From Syntrophaceae bacterium (GTDB lineage: Bacteria > Desulfobacterota > Syntrophia > Syntrophales > UBA5619): a stretch of DNA of 56,907 nucleotides. The first letter of the stretch is position 1; every line of letters starts with the position of its first letter. A model generated the notes under the pieces. That model was given only the letters and a program-made list of their open reading frames with translations, had not been told where the DNA came from and did no database searches. A program made the position numbers and the translations under genes. This document shows, piece by piece, positions 8,134 to 16,215 of this stretch. The stretch lies in NCBI GenBank assembly GCA_003141195.1, contig PLLC01000026.1:1-56907 (forward strand), in the 5' to 3' direction.

Positions 8134-8261
8134 CGGATGTTTCTCCTCGGAAAAGGGATTTCAATCTTACATACGGGCGACAGGGCCCGATTTATACCCG
8201 GGACACGATCAGATCTTATCGCTATTCCGGGAGAGTTGCAAGATGGTGTGAAGGAAGGGCA

Positions 8262-8308
8262 AGGAGGGGAAGGGACGGACCCCGCCTTTTTCATTGACCC
8301 CCCTTCCG
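8262..8308. repeat. GGGAC-family hairpin upstream of thiM
   Basis: GGAAGGG at 8268-8274 pairs with CCCTTCC at 8301-8307 around a loop containing GACGGACCCCG. The composition matches the other GGGAC(A/G)G repeats of the window. It lies between the divergent thiM and the small membrane protein gene. Confidence 0.4.
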
Positions 8309-8403
8309 GATGGTGTTATAAAAAAAAATTAAAATGCCCATGTGTTGCGGAGGGCTGCGGGGTGCGGAAATATTTCAGTAATCCACAACAGAGGTGCGCA
8401 ATC

Positions 8404-8730
8404 ATGTCCGAAACCATGAAAATCCTTCTTATGGTCCTGCTCGCCATCGGGGCCCTCATTCTCACCCTTCGCATCGCCGGCTGGAAGATGAAAAAGGCCG
8501 GCGATTTCATCCTCCGGGATCTGAAGGAGAAGAAGGCGTTCGATCCGGTCTCTGCGGTGGAGCTTCCTTACTGCAAGACGTCCCTGTTCCACGTCGGCCT
8601 GCGGGACTACCGGCCCAAAGCGCTGAACGCACTCTTGGAGAACGGAGACGTCCGGGTGCTGGAGGGGAGCCGATATTACCTGCGCGAAGGCCACAAGCTG
8701 ACCGGAACGGGCGGCGGGGCGGCGGCATAG
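8404..8730 (+). CDS. Small single-pass membrane protein, unknown function
   Basis: A 108-residue protein that starts with one hydrophobic segment (ILLMVLLAIGALILTLRIA), followed by a basic stop-transfer sequence and a soluble, charged domain of about 75 residues (RDLKEKKAFDP ... SLFHVGLRDYRP). The cytoplasmic domain looks folded and winged-helix-like in its LLENGDVRVLEGSRYYL part, but I do not recognise the family. The start ATG has GAGGTG at suitable distance. It is flanked by non-coding DNA and seems monocistronic. Confidence 0.6.
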   Translation: MSETMKILLMVLLAIGALILTLRIAGWKMKKAGDFILRDLKEKKAFDPVSAVELPYCKTSLFHVGLRDYRPKALNALLENGDVRVLEGSRYYLREGHKLTGTGGGAAA

Positions 8731-8907
8731 CGAAAGGCGATCCGAAACCCTGCAACACCGTCCGGACGTCGCATCCCGGCATCGCGGGCCGTTCGTTTCC
8801 CCGCGGTTTTCCCCTGAATCCGGATACTTGATTTTCCTCTAATTTTACGATAGGGTTCCACCCCATTCCGGTCATGAGGACGGACGAAAGAGTTTGGAGT
8901 TCAGGAC

Positions 8908-10056
8908 GTGGATTTTAATCCCTGCATGAAGCACAAGGTGGTCCGCAAAGCGGTGCGCATGTTCGCCGAGGCGGAACTCGCTCCCATCGCCCACGACATC
9001 GACCGGGACGCCCGTTTTCCCTGGGAGGTCATGGAGAAGATGAGGCCCCTGCACTTCTTCGGCCTCCAGGCGCCGAAGGCTTATGGCGGCGCGGAGATGG
9101 ACACGATCAGCTACGCAATCGTGATCGAGGAAATCTCGCGCGTCAGCGCCGCGGTCGGCCTCTGCCTCACCGTCCACAACAGCGTCGGGATCTACCCCAT
9201 CGTCCGTTTCGGGACGGAGGAGCAGAAGAACCGCTTCCTGCCGGCGATGACGCAGGGGGAGCGGATCGGCGCCTTCTGTCTGACCGAGGCCAACGCCGGT
9301 TCCGATGCGGGCGGCGTGGAGACGATCGCGGTCCGCGACGGCAGGGATTACGTGATCAACGGCACGAAGATCTTCGTGACCAACGGCGGCGTCTGCGGTA
9401 CGGCGCTCATCTTTGCGATCACGGACACGCAGAACCCCCAGCGGAGCGCCGCGGTATTCATCGTGGAGAAGGACAACCCCGGCTTTGCTGTGGGCGAAAT
9501 CGAAGATCTCTGCGGGATGCGGGCGAACCCCGTCTCCTCCCTTTTTTTGGAGGATTGCCGCGTCCCGGAGACGAACCTGCTCGGCCGTCCCGGCAACGGG
9601 ATCAAGATCGCTCTTGAAACCCTCGACACGGGCCGCCTCGGCATCGCCGCCCAGGCCCTGGGACTTGCCCAGGCCGCCTTCGAGGACTCGGTCCGCTACT
9701 CCAAGGAGCGGCAGCAGTTCCGGAAGCCCATTTCCTCGTTCCAGACCATCCAGAACTACCTCGCCGACATGGCGACGGAGATCGATGCGGCGCGGCTTCT
9801 TCTCTACCGGGCCTGTGCGGTGAGGGATGCGGGGCGGCCCTTCGGAGCGGAGGCCGCGATGGCCAAGCTCTACTGCAGCGCGCTCGCGACGCGTGTGACG
9901 AACACGGCCGTCCAGATCCACGGGGGGTACGGCTACAGCAAGGAGTACGACGTGGAACGCTATTTCCGGGACGCGAAGGTCACGGAGATCTATGAGGGAA
10001 CGAGCGAGGTCCAGCGGATGGTCATCTCCCGCGCGGTGCTCGCCCGGAGGACGTAG
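8908..10056 (+). CDS. Acyl-CoA dehydrogenase
   Basis: A 382-residue FAD-dependent acyl-CoA dehydrogenase of beta-oxidation or amino-acid degradation. Signatures are FCLTEANAGSDAGG (first family signature), the FAD-binding RQQFRKPISSFQ, QIHGGYGYSKEY (second signature) and the catalytic base Glu in EIYEGTSEVQ. It starts with GTG at 8908, with GGAG about 12 bases upstream. The gene is 3 bp from etfB, and its 3' end supplies the etfB ribosome site, so dehydrogenase and electron acceptor are made together. The chain length of the substrate cannot be read from the sequence. Confidence 0.93.
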   Translation: MDFNPCMKHKVVRKAVRMFAEAELAPIAHDIDRDARFPWEVMEKMRPLHFFGLQAPKAYGGAEMDTISYAIVIEEISRVSAAVGLCLTVHNSVGIYPIVRFGTEEQKNRFLPAMTQGERIGAFCLTEANAGSDAGGVETIAVRDGRDYVINGTKIFVTNGGVCGTALIFAITDTQNPQRSAAVFIVEKDNPGFAVGEIEDLCGMRANPVSSLFLEDCRVPETNLLGRPGNGIKIALETLDTGRLGIAAQALGLAQAAFEDSVRYSKERQQFRKPISSFQTIQNYLADMATEIDAARLLLYRACAVRDAGRPFGAEAAMAKLYCSALATRVTNTAVQIHGGYGYSKEYDVERYFRDAKVTEIYEGTSEVQRMVISRAVLARRT

Positions 10057-10059
10057 AAC

Positions 10060-10884
10060 ATGCTGAAGCTGGTCGTTTGCATCAAACAGGTGCCGATGGT
10101 CTCCGAGCTCCCCTGGGACCCGGCGACGGGAACCATCCAGCGGGATCTGGCGGAGGGGATGATGAACCCCGCCTGCCGCTCGGCCCTCGATGCGGCCCTC
10201 CGGATCAAAGAGGCGGCGGGAGGCGAAATCACCGCGATCACGATGGGGCCGCCGATGGCCGAGGAGATCCTCCGCGAGGCGATCGCCCTCGGTGCGGATC
10301 GGGGCGTCCTCCTCACCGACCGGAAAATGGCCGGCGCAGACACCTCCGTAACCTCCCATACGCTCGCGCGGGCGATCGAGAAGGCCTGTCCGGGATTTGA
10401 CCTCATCCTGTGCGGCTTTTCCACGATCGACAGCGAGACCGCCCAGGTCGGCCCACAGCTTGCCGAGGAGCTGGATATCCCCGGCGTGGCCTATGTAAAC
10501 GAGCTGGAGATCTCGGGCCGCACGGTCCGGATGCAGAGATTCACCGATAATTTTCTCGAAACATTAGAGATGGACCTCCCCGGTCTGGTCACTGTGACGA
10601 CCGGGCGGTACGCCCCCCGGCATGTGCCGCTGGGCGGCCTCCAGGCGGCGTTCGCCGGGGCGGACATTGTTTCCCTCGACGCGGCGGCCGTCGGCCTCGA
10701 TCCGGAAAGGATCGGCGCGAAGGGTTCCGCTACGAAAATCCGTAACGTCTATTCGCCGACGGCGGGAAAGAAGAACATCGTGCTGACCGGGGCGCCCAAA
10801 AGGATCGTGGAGCAGCTCTTCGAGCGGTTCGACGACAAGATCGGCGGCGCGATCGGACGGGACTTGAAAACGGAGAGAAAATGA
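10060..10884 (+). CDS. etfB: Electron transfer flavoprotein beta subunit
   Basis: A 274-residue EtfB/FixA-family protein. It starts LKLVVCIKQVP and has ITMGPPMAEEILREAIALGADRGVLLTDR (split here: ITMGPP, then AIALGADRGVLL), the adenosine-binding DTSVTSHTLA region and the diagnostic GFSTIDSETAQVGP. With EtfA it takes electrons from the upstream acyl-CoA dehydrogenase. The protein is somewhat longer than the usual ~255 residues, with an extended C-terminus. It overlaps etfA by 4 bp (ATGA). Confidence 0.95.
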   Translation: MLKLVVCIKQVPMVSELPWDPATGTIQRDLAEGMMNPACRSALDAALRIKEAAGGEITAITMGPPMAEEILREAIALGADRGVLLTDRKMAGADTSVTSHTLARAIEKACPGFDLILCGFSTIDSETAQVGPQLAEELDIPGVAYVNELEISGRTVRMQRFTDNFLETLEMDLPGLVTVTTGRYAPRHVPLGGLQAAFAGADIVSLDAAAVGLDPERIGAKGSATKIRNVYSPTAGKKNIVLTGAPKRIVEQLFERFDDKIGGAIGRDLKTERK

Positions 10885-11921
10885 CCGCGAAAAAACGGGG
10901 CATCTGGGTCTTCGGAGACTACCGGAATTATTTTCAGAATCGCGTGACCCTCCAGCTTCTCTCCCGGGCGAAGGAGCTGGCAGTCAAGATCAACGCCGAG
11001 GTTTGCGCGGTCGTCTTCGGCTACAAGACGGACGAGTGGAAGGGTGATGTACTCTCCTACAACCCTACCTTTTGCGGGGTCGTGGGAGAGTACATCGCCC
11101 ACGGCGCCGATAAGGTTTACCTGGCTGACCATCCGCGGCTGGCCGCCTACAGCATGGAGACTTACACGCTGCTGATGGAGCGCCTGGTCAAGCGGGAGAA
11201 GCCGGAGATCATCCTCATCGGAGCCACCGCTTTCGGGCGGGAGTTTGCCCCTCGCGTGGCCAAGCGCCTGGGGACGGGTCTCACCGCCGACTGCATCGGC
11301 CTCGACATTAACGAAGAGGGCCTGCTCGTCCAGATGGCCCCCTCCTTCGGCGGCAACCTCGTGGCGGAGATCGTCACCCTCGAACGACGGCCGCAGATGG
11401 CCACTGTCCGCCCGGGAACCTTCCAGGAAATCCCTCACGATTACGTCCGGACCGGCGAGGTGGTGAAGGTCCCTCTGCCGAAGACTCTTCCCGCCGACCG
11501 GGTCCGTCTGGTGCGCTCGGAGCACCACCCCCAGCGGGAGCAGAAGCTGGAAGACGCGAAGGTCGTCGTATGCGGCGGCCGCGGTCTGGGGAGCAAGAAG
11601 AAATTCGCGAAGCTCTTCGAACTGGCCGAACTTCTGGGCGGCGAGGTGGGCGCAACGCGTCCCGTCGTTTATGCAGACTGGGCGGATCATGACGCCCTGG
11701 TCGGCCAGGCGGGCAAGCACGTCCGGCCGCAGATCCTCTTTTCCTTCGGGATCAGCGGAGCCATCCAGCATACCGCCGCCTGCAACGACGCGAAATTCAT
11801 CATCGCGGTGAACAAGAACCCAAACGCGGCGATGATGAAGCGGGCTGACGTCGCGATCGTGGCCGACGCAAGCCAGATCTGCACAACCCTCATCCAGGAG
11901 CTGAAGCGCCGGATCCGCTAA
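10881..11921 (+). CDS. etfA: Electron transfer flavoprotein alpha subunit
   Basis: A 346-residue EtfA/FixB-family protein. The N-terminal half carries the EtfB-interacting fold (AHGADKVYLADHP, ILIGATAFGREFAPRVA, TADCIGLD). The C-terminal FAD domain has VVCGGRGLGSKKKF, the family signature ending in ISGAIQHTAACNDAKFIIAV, and NKNPNAAMMKRADVAIVAD. It binds FAD and passes electrons to a membrane oxidoreductase; no ETF-quinone oxidoreductase is encoded next to it. It converges directly on the HD-domain gene with no gap. Confidence 0.95.
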   Translation: MTAKKRGIWVFGDYRNYFQNRVTLQLLSRAKELAVKINAEVCAVVFGYKTDEWKGDVLSYNPTFCGVVGEYIAHGADKVYLADHPRLAAYSMETYTLLMERLVKREKPEIILIGATAFGREFAPRVAKRLGTGLTADCIGLDINEEGLLVQMAPSFGGNLVAEIVTLERRPQMATVRPGTFQEIPHDYVRTGEVVKVPLPKTLPADRVRLVRSEHHPQREQKLEDAKVVVCGGRGLGSKKKFAKLFELAELLGGEVGATRPVVYADWADHDALVGQAGKHVRPQILFSFGISGAIQHTAACNDAKFIIAVNKNPNAAMMKRADVAIVADASQICTTLIQELKRRIR

Positions 11922-12476
11922 TTATAATCCGAAGCGGTCGGCGATTCCCCGCATGGCTGCAAGGCTGATCTCCACGAACTCGTCGAGCGGCAGGCCGATC
12001 TTCTCGCACTCCCGGATCGTGTCGCGGTTCACCGAGGCCGCGAAGGCCCTCTCCTTCATCCGCTTCGTGATCGATTTCACCTTGACGCTCGCGAGCTTCC
12101 TGTCGGGATAGACGAAGGCCGTCGCCACGATCAGGCCGGTGATCGTCTCGCCGGCGGCGAGGGCGTGCTGGAACTCCGTGCTCCGCGCGACCCCGCAGAC
12201 CGCCTCGTTGTGCATCTTCACCGCGTCGATAATCTCCGGGTCGATCCCCGCCTCCGTCAGGATCCGCACCGCTTCCAGGCCGTGGCGGGCCAGATCGCCC
12301 CCGACGACCTCGATGTCGATGTCGTGGAGGAGCCCCGCGAGCCCCCATTTCTCCTCGTCCCGGCCGAGCCGCCGGGCGAGAGCCCGGAGGATCGCCTCGG
12401 AGGCGATGCTGTGGTCCAGCATCCGTTCGTTTTTAACGTACCTTTTAAGCAATTCTTCCGCTTCGTCCCGAGTCAT
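11922..12476 (-). CDS. HD-domain (HDIG-type) phosphohydrolase-like protein
   Basis: A 184-residue soluble protein with the metal-binding HD core LAGLLHDID and a downstream MHNEAV/ALAAGETITGLI region typical of the small HDIG-domain family found in anaerobes. The probable activity is phosphohydrolysis, but the substrate is unknown. The ATG at 12476 follows GGAGGAAAAG and is preferred to an open frame extending 19 codons upstream. Its stop abuts the etfA stop on the other strand. Confidence 0.85.
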   Translation of the reverse strand: MTRDEAEELLKRYVKNERMLDHSIASEAILRALARRLGRDEEKWGLAGLLHDIDIEVVGGDLARHGLEAVRILTEAGIDPEIIDAVKMHNEAVCGVARSTEFQHALAAGETITGLIVATAFVYPDRKLASVKVKSITKRMKERAFAASVNRDTIRECEKIGLPLDEFVEISLAAMRGIADRFGL

Positions 12477-12548
12477 TTCTTTTCCTCCTTGCATGGGATT
12501 GCCGGCCCGCCTCTCCTCAGTCTCAAGATGCACTTGCCCGATGTCGCG

Positions 12549-12782
12549 TTATTCGAATGGATTATATCCCGGTTTCTTGTACAGCTTTTCAGGGTTATCA
12601 AGGATATCCGGTCGATAGACCTCTTCCGCCCAGGCCTCCGGTTTGATCTCCTCGATAGCGACCGAAACCGATTTTTCTTCACACTTTGCGATGGCGACAA
12701 CGTCTTTAACGATTTCTTCGGCGAGTCGAGTCTTCTGCTGTTCCGATCTTCCCGGATAGAGCTTTACGATAACATGCGGCAT
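12549..12782 (-). CDS. 4-oxalocrotonate tautomerase-family protein
   Basis: A 77-residue tautomerase-superfamily protein. Choosing the second of two adjacent ATGs (12782) puts Pro directly after the initiator Met (MPHVIVKLYPGRSEQQK), as needed for the catalytic N-terminal proline. The rest, AEEIVKDVVAI and a beta-strand with SVAIEEI, fits the 4-OT fold. The C-terminal extension (PDILDNPEKLYKKPGY) is longer than the classic 62-residue enzyme and resembles the DUF1904/4-OT-like group. Substrate unknown. It precedes the HD gene by 72 bp on the same strand. Confidence 0.8.
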   Translation of the reverse strand: MPHVIVKLYPGRSEQQKTRLAEEIVKDVVAIAKCEEKSVSVAIEEIKPEAWAEEVYRPDILDNPEKLYKKPGYNPFE

Positions 12783-12821
12783 CATTCTCTCCTTCAATTC
12801 ATCACCTGACGGCGCTGAGGA

Positions 12822-13664
12822 TCAGCGGCAACGGCGGGATCGGCGAGACTCCTTCTCAATTATCGCGCCACTTCCGGCAAAACGCACCGATTCCCGAGCA
12901 ACGGAGCCGCCATCCGCTGGAGCCGGCGTTGGGCGCCGTTTGTCATTTGCCTTCTGGGTGTTCTTCTTTCCATAAGGACACACATATAAACATAGACCGC
13001 ATACTTCCAATCCAGGTTTCTTCTCTCTCATCTTCTCGAAATAGCGATCACACTTGCTCGCAGCATAACGCACCTCCCGTGGTTCTCCCTCCCGAAAAGG
13101 CTGCCCGGTAAAAGCTTGTACGGGACATATCTTCACACACTCCTGGCATGTACCACACCTTTCTTCCGTCGGCGCCCCGGTTACCGCTAATGGCGCATCC
13201 GTCAGCACACTCACCCAACGCACCCTTGGCCCGACTTCAGGCGTAATCAACAGGCAGCTTTTTCCTATCCAACCCAATCCTGCCAGATGGGCCGCTAATT
13301 TATGAGAGAAAACAGCGCAAATCCGTTGATCATCGATGCGCTTTGATGCAGGTACCGGAAATGCCTGAGAACCATGTCGCTGCAAGAGACTGCTGACGTG
13401 AGACGCAATCAGGTCAAGACGCTGGTTGACCACATCATATTCATGCCGATAACTCACAGCAACGGCTCGCTCACTTCCATGCGGCAATTGATCGACGATT
13501 GAGCGGGACAAAGCAATGCCGATAGAGATAGCCAATGGATATTCAGCGACGGAATCGCCGCCCTGATCGATAATGGCTTTCTTGGCCGGAGATAGATCGG
13601 CCACTCCCCAGAAATCTGCTCCCCACATCTGCACAGTGCTTCGTATTGTGTCATTGAGTTTCAA
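12822..13664 (-). CDS. QueG-like double [4Fe-4S] protein
   Basis: A 280-residue soluble iron-sulfur protein related to epoxyqueuosine reductase (QueG) but shorter. The N-terminal part ([40 protein letters not shown]) matches the corrinoid/substrate-binding region of the family. Two [4Fe-4S] motifs follow: [12 protein letters not shown] and [11 protein letters not shown]. After the second cluster the protein has a Lys/Arg-rich tail that does not look conserved and may be read-through into other DNA. Translation begins at TTG (13664) with TAGGA upstream, overlapping the end of the truncated toxin gene. It may act on a corrinoid or a modified base; function unproven. Confidence 0.75.
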   Translation of the reverse strand: MKLNDTIRSTVQMWGADFWGVADLSPAKKAIIDQGGDSVAEYPLAISIGIALSRSIVDQLPHGSERAVAVSYRHEYDVVNQRLDLIASHVSSLLQRHGSQAFPVPASKRIDDQRICAVFSHKLAAHLAGLGWIGKSCLLITPEVGPRVRWVSVLTDAPLAVTGAPTEERCGTCQECVKICPVQAFTGQPFREGEPREVRYAASKCDRYFEKMREKKPGLEVCGLCLYVCPYGKKNTQKANDKRRPTPAPADGGSVARESVRFAGSGAIIEKESRRSRRCR

Positions 13665-13670
13665 GAATTC

Positions 13671-13922
13671 CTACCTCATCCGGATCACTTTCACTGTCTT
13701 GATGTCGTCGAGAACTTGATAGATCAGGCGGTGTTGTATGTTGATTCTTCGGGAATAGGCGCCGGAGAGATCTCCCACGAGCTTCTCATATGGCGGGGTG
13801 CGGTAAGGATCTTCCTGCAGCAATTCCAATAGGCGACTTGCCTGCGGTTTAAAACCGGATTGTGCTATCTTCTTCGCATCTCTTTTGGCTTGATGGGTAA
13901 AAATTAGACGCCAACTCACCAT
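13671..13922 (-). CDS. YoeB/Txe-family toxin, C-terminally truncated
   Basis: An 83-residue RelE-superfamily mRNA interferase of the YoeB group: SWRLIFTHQAKRDAKKI, then PPYEKLVGDLSGAYSRRINI and QHRLIYQV, ending KVIRMR. YoeB proteins end with RMWTHYE or similar, and that His-Tyr pair is part of the active site. Here the frame stops after RMR, so the last five or six residues are missing. The acidic (Glu in YEKLVG) and Arg (SRRINI) catalytic residues remain. The start overlaps the antitoxin stop. The break coincides with the junction to the QueG-like gene, suggesting a deletion that also removed this cassette's attC. Confidence 0.85.
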   Translation of the reverse strand: MVSWRLIFTHQAKRDAKKIAQSGFKPQASRLLELLQEDPYRTPPYEKLVGDLSGAYSRRINIQHRLIYQVLDDIKTVKVIRMR

Positions 13923-14158
13923 CCGGGCGCCTCATCGCACTTTTCTACAGGGGTTTTGAGGCCCTTCTGGATAGATTCCCGCATCCCTGGTATCGACAGA
14001 AGATATAAAGTCTCTTCTATTGCCCTCCAGTCCTCCTCGGAAACAAGAACTGCTGAACTTCTCTTTCCTACGATCTGGACCGGCACATGTGTCTCCCTTA
14101 CCTCGTCAACCAGATTGTACAGCCGTTTTCTTGCTTCTGATGCTGATAACGTTGTCAT
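13916..14158 (-). CDS. YefM/Phd-family antitoxin
   Basis: An 80-residue antitoxin with the typical N-terminal DNA-binding/dimerisation part (TTLSASEARKRLYNLVDEV, VPVQIVGKRSSAVLVSEEDW) and a C-terminal toxin-binding tail. It would neutralise YoeB and repress its own operon. The ATG at 14158 is chosen over a TTG three codons upstream because GGAG is better spaced. The gene follows a consensus -35 with an overlapping palindrome (14177-14215) and an attC-like site, so the pair is the last recognisable cassette of the array. Confidence 0.88.
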   Translation of the reverse strand: MTTLSASEARKRLYNLVDEVRETHVPVQIVGKRSSAVLVSEEDWRAIEETLYLLSIPGMRESIQKGLKTPVEKCDEAPGW

Positions 14159-14176
14159 TCTTTTCAATCTCCTTAT

Positions 14177-14215
14177 CGTACGCCATATGGTACGCCACCG
14201 TTATTGTGATGTCAA
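14177..14215 (-). promoter_or_regulatory. Promoter and palindromic operator of the toxin-antitoxin pair
   Basis: Reading the minus strand, a perfect TTGACA (14210-14215) and TACCAT (14187-14192) are separated by 17 bp. The -10 region is embedded in GGCGTACCATATGGCGTACG (14177-14196), two GTAC/GCGTAC half-sites around CATATG. This is the expected position for autorepression by a YefM-type antitoxin. Confidence 0.6.
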
Positions 14216-14225
14216 GCCATTTCGC

Positions 14226-14283
14226 GGCGAACGATAACGCTCAGTGGCGGCTCTTAGGCGTCCGCCGGAGTCACAGATTGGGC
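14226..14283 (-). other. attC-like site after the gluzincin-like cassette
   Basis: On the minus strand the 58-bp site runs from GCCCAAT (degenerate R'') to GTTCGCC (R'). Its core CGGCGGACGCC ... GCCGCC is shared in layout with the two stronger sites at 15265 and 16216. The outer arms pair less well, so it may be partly decayed. Its position, just after one gene and before the next on the same strand, fits a cassette boundary. Confidence 0.5.
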
Positions 14284-14321
14284 AAAAATGCAAGTAAATA
14301 ACAGAATCGTGCTGCCTCTGT

Positions 14322-15212
14322 TTACTGTTTCCCGATTACGAGCTTCTGCGCCTCCGCACAGGCTGTCCCGGGGTTTCTTCCAAACAACTTCGATACTGTC
14401 GCAACGTTTTCCTCTTTTGTTTTTTCATTCGCCCTCAGGGCCTTGAGCCAATTCGCCTCAAGTTCTTGCATACCGATCCCGAACACGTCCTGCCATGGCC
14501 GGGCCTTCTCTTGGGAAAGTCGTTGGAACTTCTTTATCTTGTTGATTCCATAGGTCTGAAACAGATAGTTGCCGAAGGACCCGGTTTCGGCATAGGCCTT
14601 GTGTTGTCTGGCTTTATCAAGAATCGAGAGCTTGCCGCCGCCGGCGTCCTTCATACCCCATGACTCATGATCCGGACCCAATTCGTTGAGAGGGATGTAT
14701 GATTTCGCTTTCAAGAGAGCCAATACCCATTCGTCACTGCCGAATCCGCACATGGGGAATGTTAATGGATTGCCGGCTTGCGCCTCTGTAAGAATACCCA
14801 TCATGTTGCGAATCAATTTGTCCTTTTGGGGGAATACAGCGCTCGTAAGCTTGTGTGCCATCATTTGCGATGCTCCATCAGTGCCGAAAACCCGAACGAC
14901 GCGTATGCTCTGATCTCCCTTCTTGTCCCAATAAAAAACACTCGAGTAGACATCCCTGCGCGGTACGTCAAAAAGCACCCTTATCTTTCCAAAGCGCGCT
15001 ATTCCGGAATCAGCAGACCAGAATGCGAGGATTCTATTCATTGTTTCCTGTGCATGGTCGGCTAATCGTTTTAGTTGCTCATTTGAAAGATTGCCTGTGG
15101 TGTCACTCACTATAAGGTGAGAGGTTTCTAAAGTCGCATCAGATGCGTGAGACAAGGCAGGTATAAATAGTCCGGCCACAAACATCGATAAAACTATCGC
15201 TATCCGTATCAT
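14322..15212 (-). CDS. Secreted gluzincin-like (peptidase MA-like) cassette protein
   Basis: A 296-residue exported protein with a signal peptide (hydrophobic IVLSMFVAGLFIPALSHA, cleavage after SHA). The C-terminal layout GSFGNYLFQTYGINKIKKF, followed by MQELEANWLKAL, resembles peptidase MA-like gluzincins. Where the zinc motif HExxH should be, the protein reads QMMAHKLTSAVF, so the second His and the catalytic Glu are absent and protease activity is doubtful. It lies between two attC-like sites and has its own ribosome site (GGGAGAGAGCG). Function unknown; it may be a binding protein derived from a protease fold. Confidence 0.65.
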   Translation of the reverse strand: MIRIAIVLSMFVAGLFIPALSHASDATLETSHLIVSDTTGNLSNEQLKRLADHAQETMNRILAFWSADSGIARFGKIRVLFDVPRRDVYSSVFYWDKKGDQSIRVVRVFGTDGASQMMAHKLTSAVFPQKDKLIRNMMGILTEAQAGNPLTFPMCGFGSDEWVLALLKAKSYIPLNELGPDHESWGMKDAGGGKLSILDKARQHKAYAETGSFGNYLFQTYGINKIKKFQRLSQEKARPWQDVFGIGMQELEANWLKALRANEKTKEENVATVSKLFGRNPGTACAEAQKLVIGKQ

Positions 15213-15264
15213 CGCTCTCTCCCTGTATTCAATTTTCCAGAGTCTCTAATTTTAAATGTCTTAC

Positions 15265-15324
15265 GCCGAACGACAAGGGTCAGTGGCGCGGCACCGCCGC
15301 GTCCGCTGGAACCTTTGGTTATGC
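15265..15324 (-). other. attC site between cassettes
   Basis: Minus-strand reading: R'' GCATAAC, arms CAAAGGTTCCAGCGGACGC and GCGCCACTGACCCTTGTC, a central GCGGC/GCCGC hairpin, and R' GTTCGGC. The arms pair with extra unpaired bases on one side, as expected for the folded single strand recognised by integron integrases. The stop codon of the membrane-protein gene falls inside R''. Confidence 0.78.
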
Positions 15325-16173
15325 TTTTTTTATAAGCCCATATAAATACTTGCTTAAATTAATCATTTTTTGCTTTATTATTTGGGAAAGAGATATAACT
15401 TTTACAGTAGCTCTTTTAGTAACTTCGATAGGAACTAATACGACTAATAGATAAGCATTTTTCATCCAAATCCGATGTTTTTGGATTGAGTCAATAACTT
15501 TTCGTTCCTTTGAAAATATTCTCATCATTTCATTGGTAACACTTGAGCCTATACTTTCTAAATCCCATATGCTCTTTGAAATTGAGGTTTGGGAGGATTG
15601 TACCATTGCTTTTTCAAGGTTTTCCATTACATCACGAATTGGATATATTAGTAGACGAACGTTAAAGAGCAATTCTTTTGTCTTAGGAATAGAAACGTAC
15701 ATTGAGATTAAACGATCCAATTCATCCAGACTTTCTTGTATAGTTATTTTGAAATATTTAATACTATCTAAATCTTTTTTTTGCAGTTCTTGCCCGAATG
15801 AACCTTCTGTAAATACTTTCGAGCTAAGAACAAATAAGATGTTCTCTAGATTGCCATAAATATAATTACTATAAATTTTAAAATTATCATTATTTATCAT
15901 CTCTTTTAACAGAATAGGAAGAGGGTCTTCTATCGAAGCCATTGATAAGAAATTCCTAGCAATCTTATGGAAAACTTGAAATAAATAGAAGTTAGCTATC
16001 ATTCGAGATTGTCTAGATTTTCGTAATTTGTAAAGATAAATTATTAAAGGCAATAAAATCGATAAAAGTAATAGCTCAATTGCAGTTCCTGTAATCTGAA
16101 CAAAAATACCGTTAACATAATCAGGTGTTTTTGCATAAGCTGCCAATTGCTGAAATATTTTATTTATTAACAT
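15319..16173 (-). CDS. AT-rich membrane protein in an integron cassette
   Basis: A 284-residue protein of unknown family. A strong transmembrane segment (LLLLSILLPLIIYLYKL) lies near residue 35, followed by a long, mostly helical charged region and a second hydrophobic stretch (AYLLVVLVPIEV) near the C-terminus. The gene is visibly much richer in A+T than its neighbours, and its codon use (AAA, ATT, TTA) differs from the chromosome, a sign of transfer. No good ribosome-binding site is visible before the ATG. It is bounded by attC sites on both sides. Confidence 0.65.
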   Translation of the reverse strand: MLINKIFQQLAAYAKTPDYVNGIFVQITGTAIELLLLSILLPLIIYLYKLRKSRQSRMIANFYLFQVFHKIARNFLSMASIEDPLPILLKEMINNDNFKIYSNYIYGNLENILFVLSSKVFTEGSFGQELQKKDLDSIKYFKITIQESLDELDRLISMYVSIPKTKELLFNVRLLIYPIRDVMENLEKAMVQSSQTSISKSIWDLESIGSSVTNEMMRIFSKERKVIDSIQKHRIWMKNAYLLVVLVPIEVTKRATVKVISLSQIIKQKMINLSKYLYGLIKKA

Positions 16174-16215
16174 TATATTGCTCTATGATCATAGAATATA
16201 GTTGTTGCCAGTAAT

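Noticed and set aside
6680-8164. A single 494-codon minus-strand gene covering thiE and thiM
   Set aside because: Only the part downstream of 7327 is ThiE. The upstream half is the wrong frame of thiM, which has its own family sequence and ribosome site.
8134-8403. TPP riboswitch upstream of thiM
   Set aside because: The region was read on the minus strand for the conserved THI-box elements and none were found; only a G/C-rich repeat hairpin is present.
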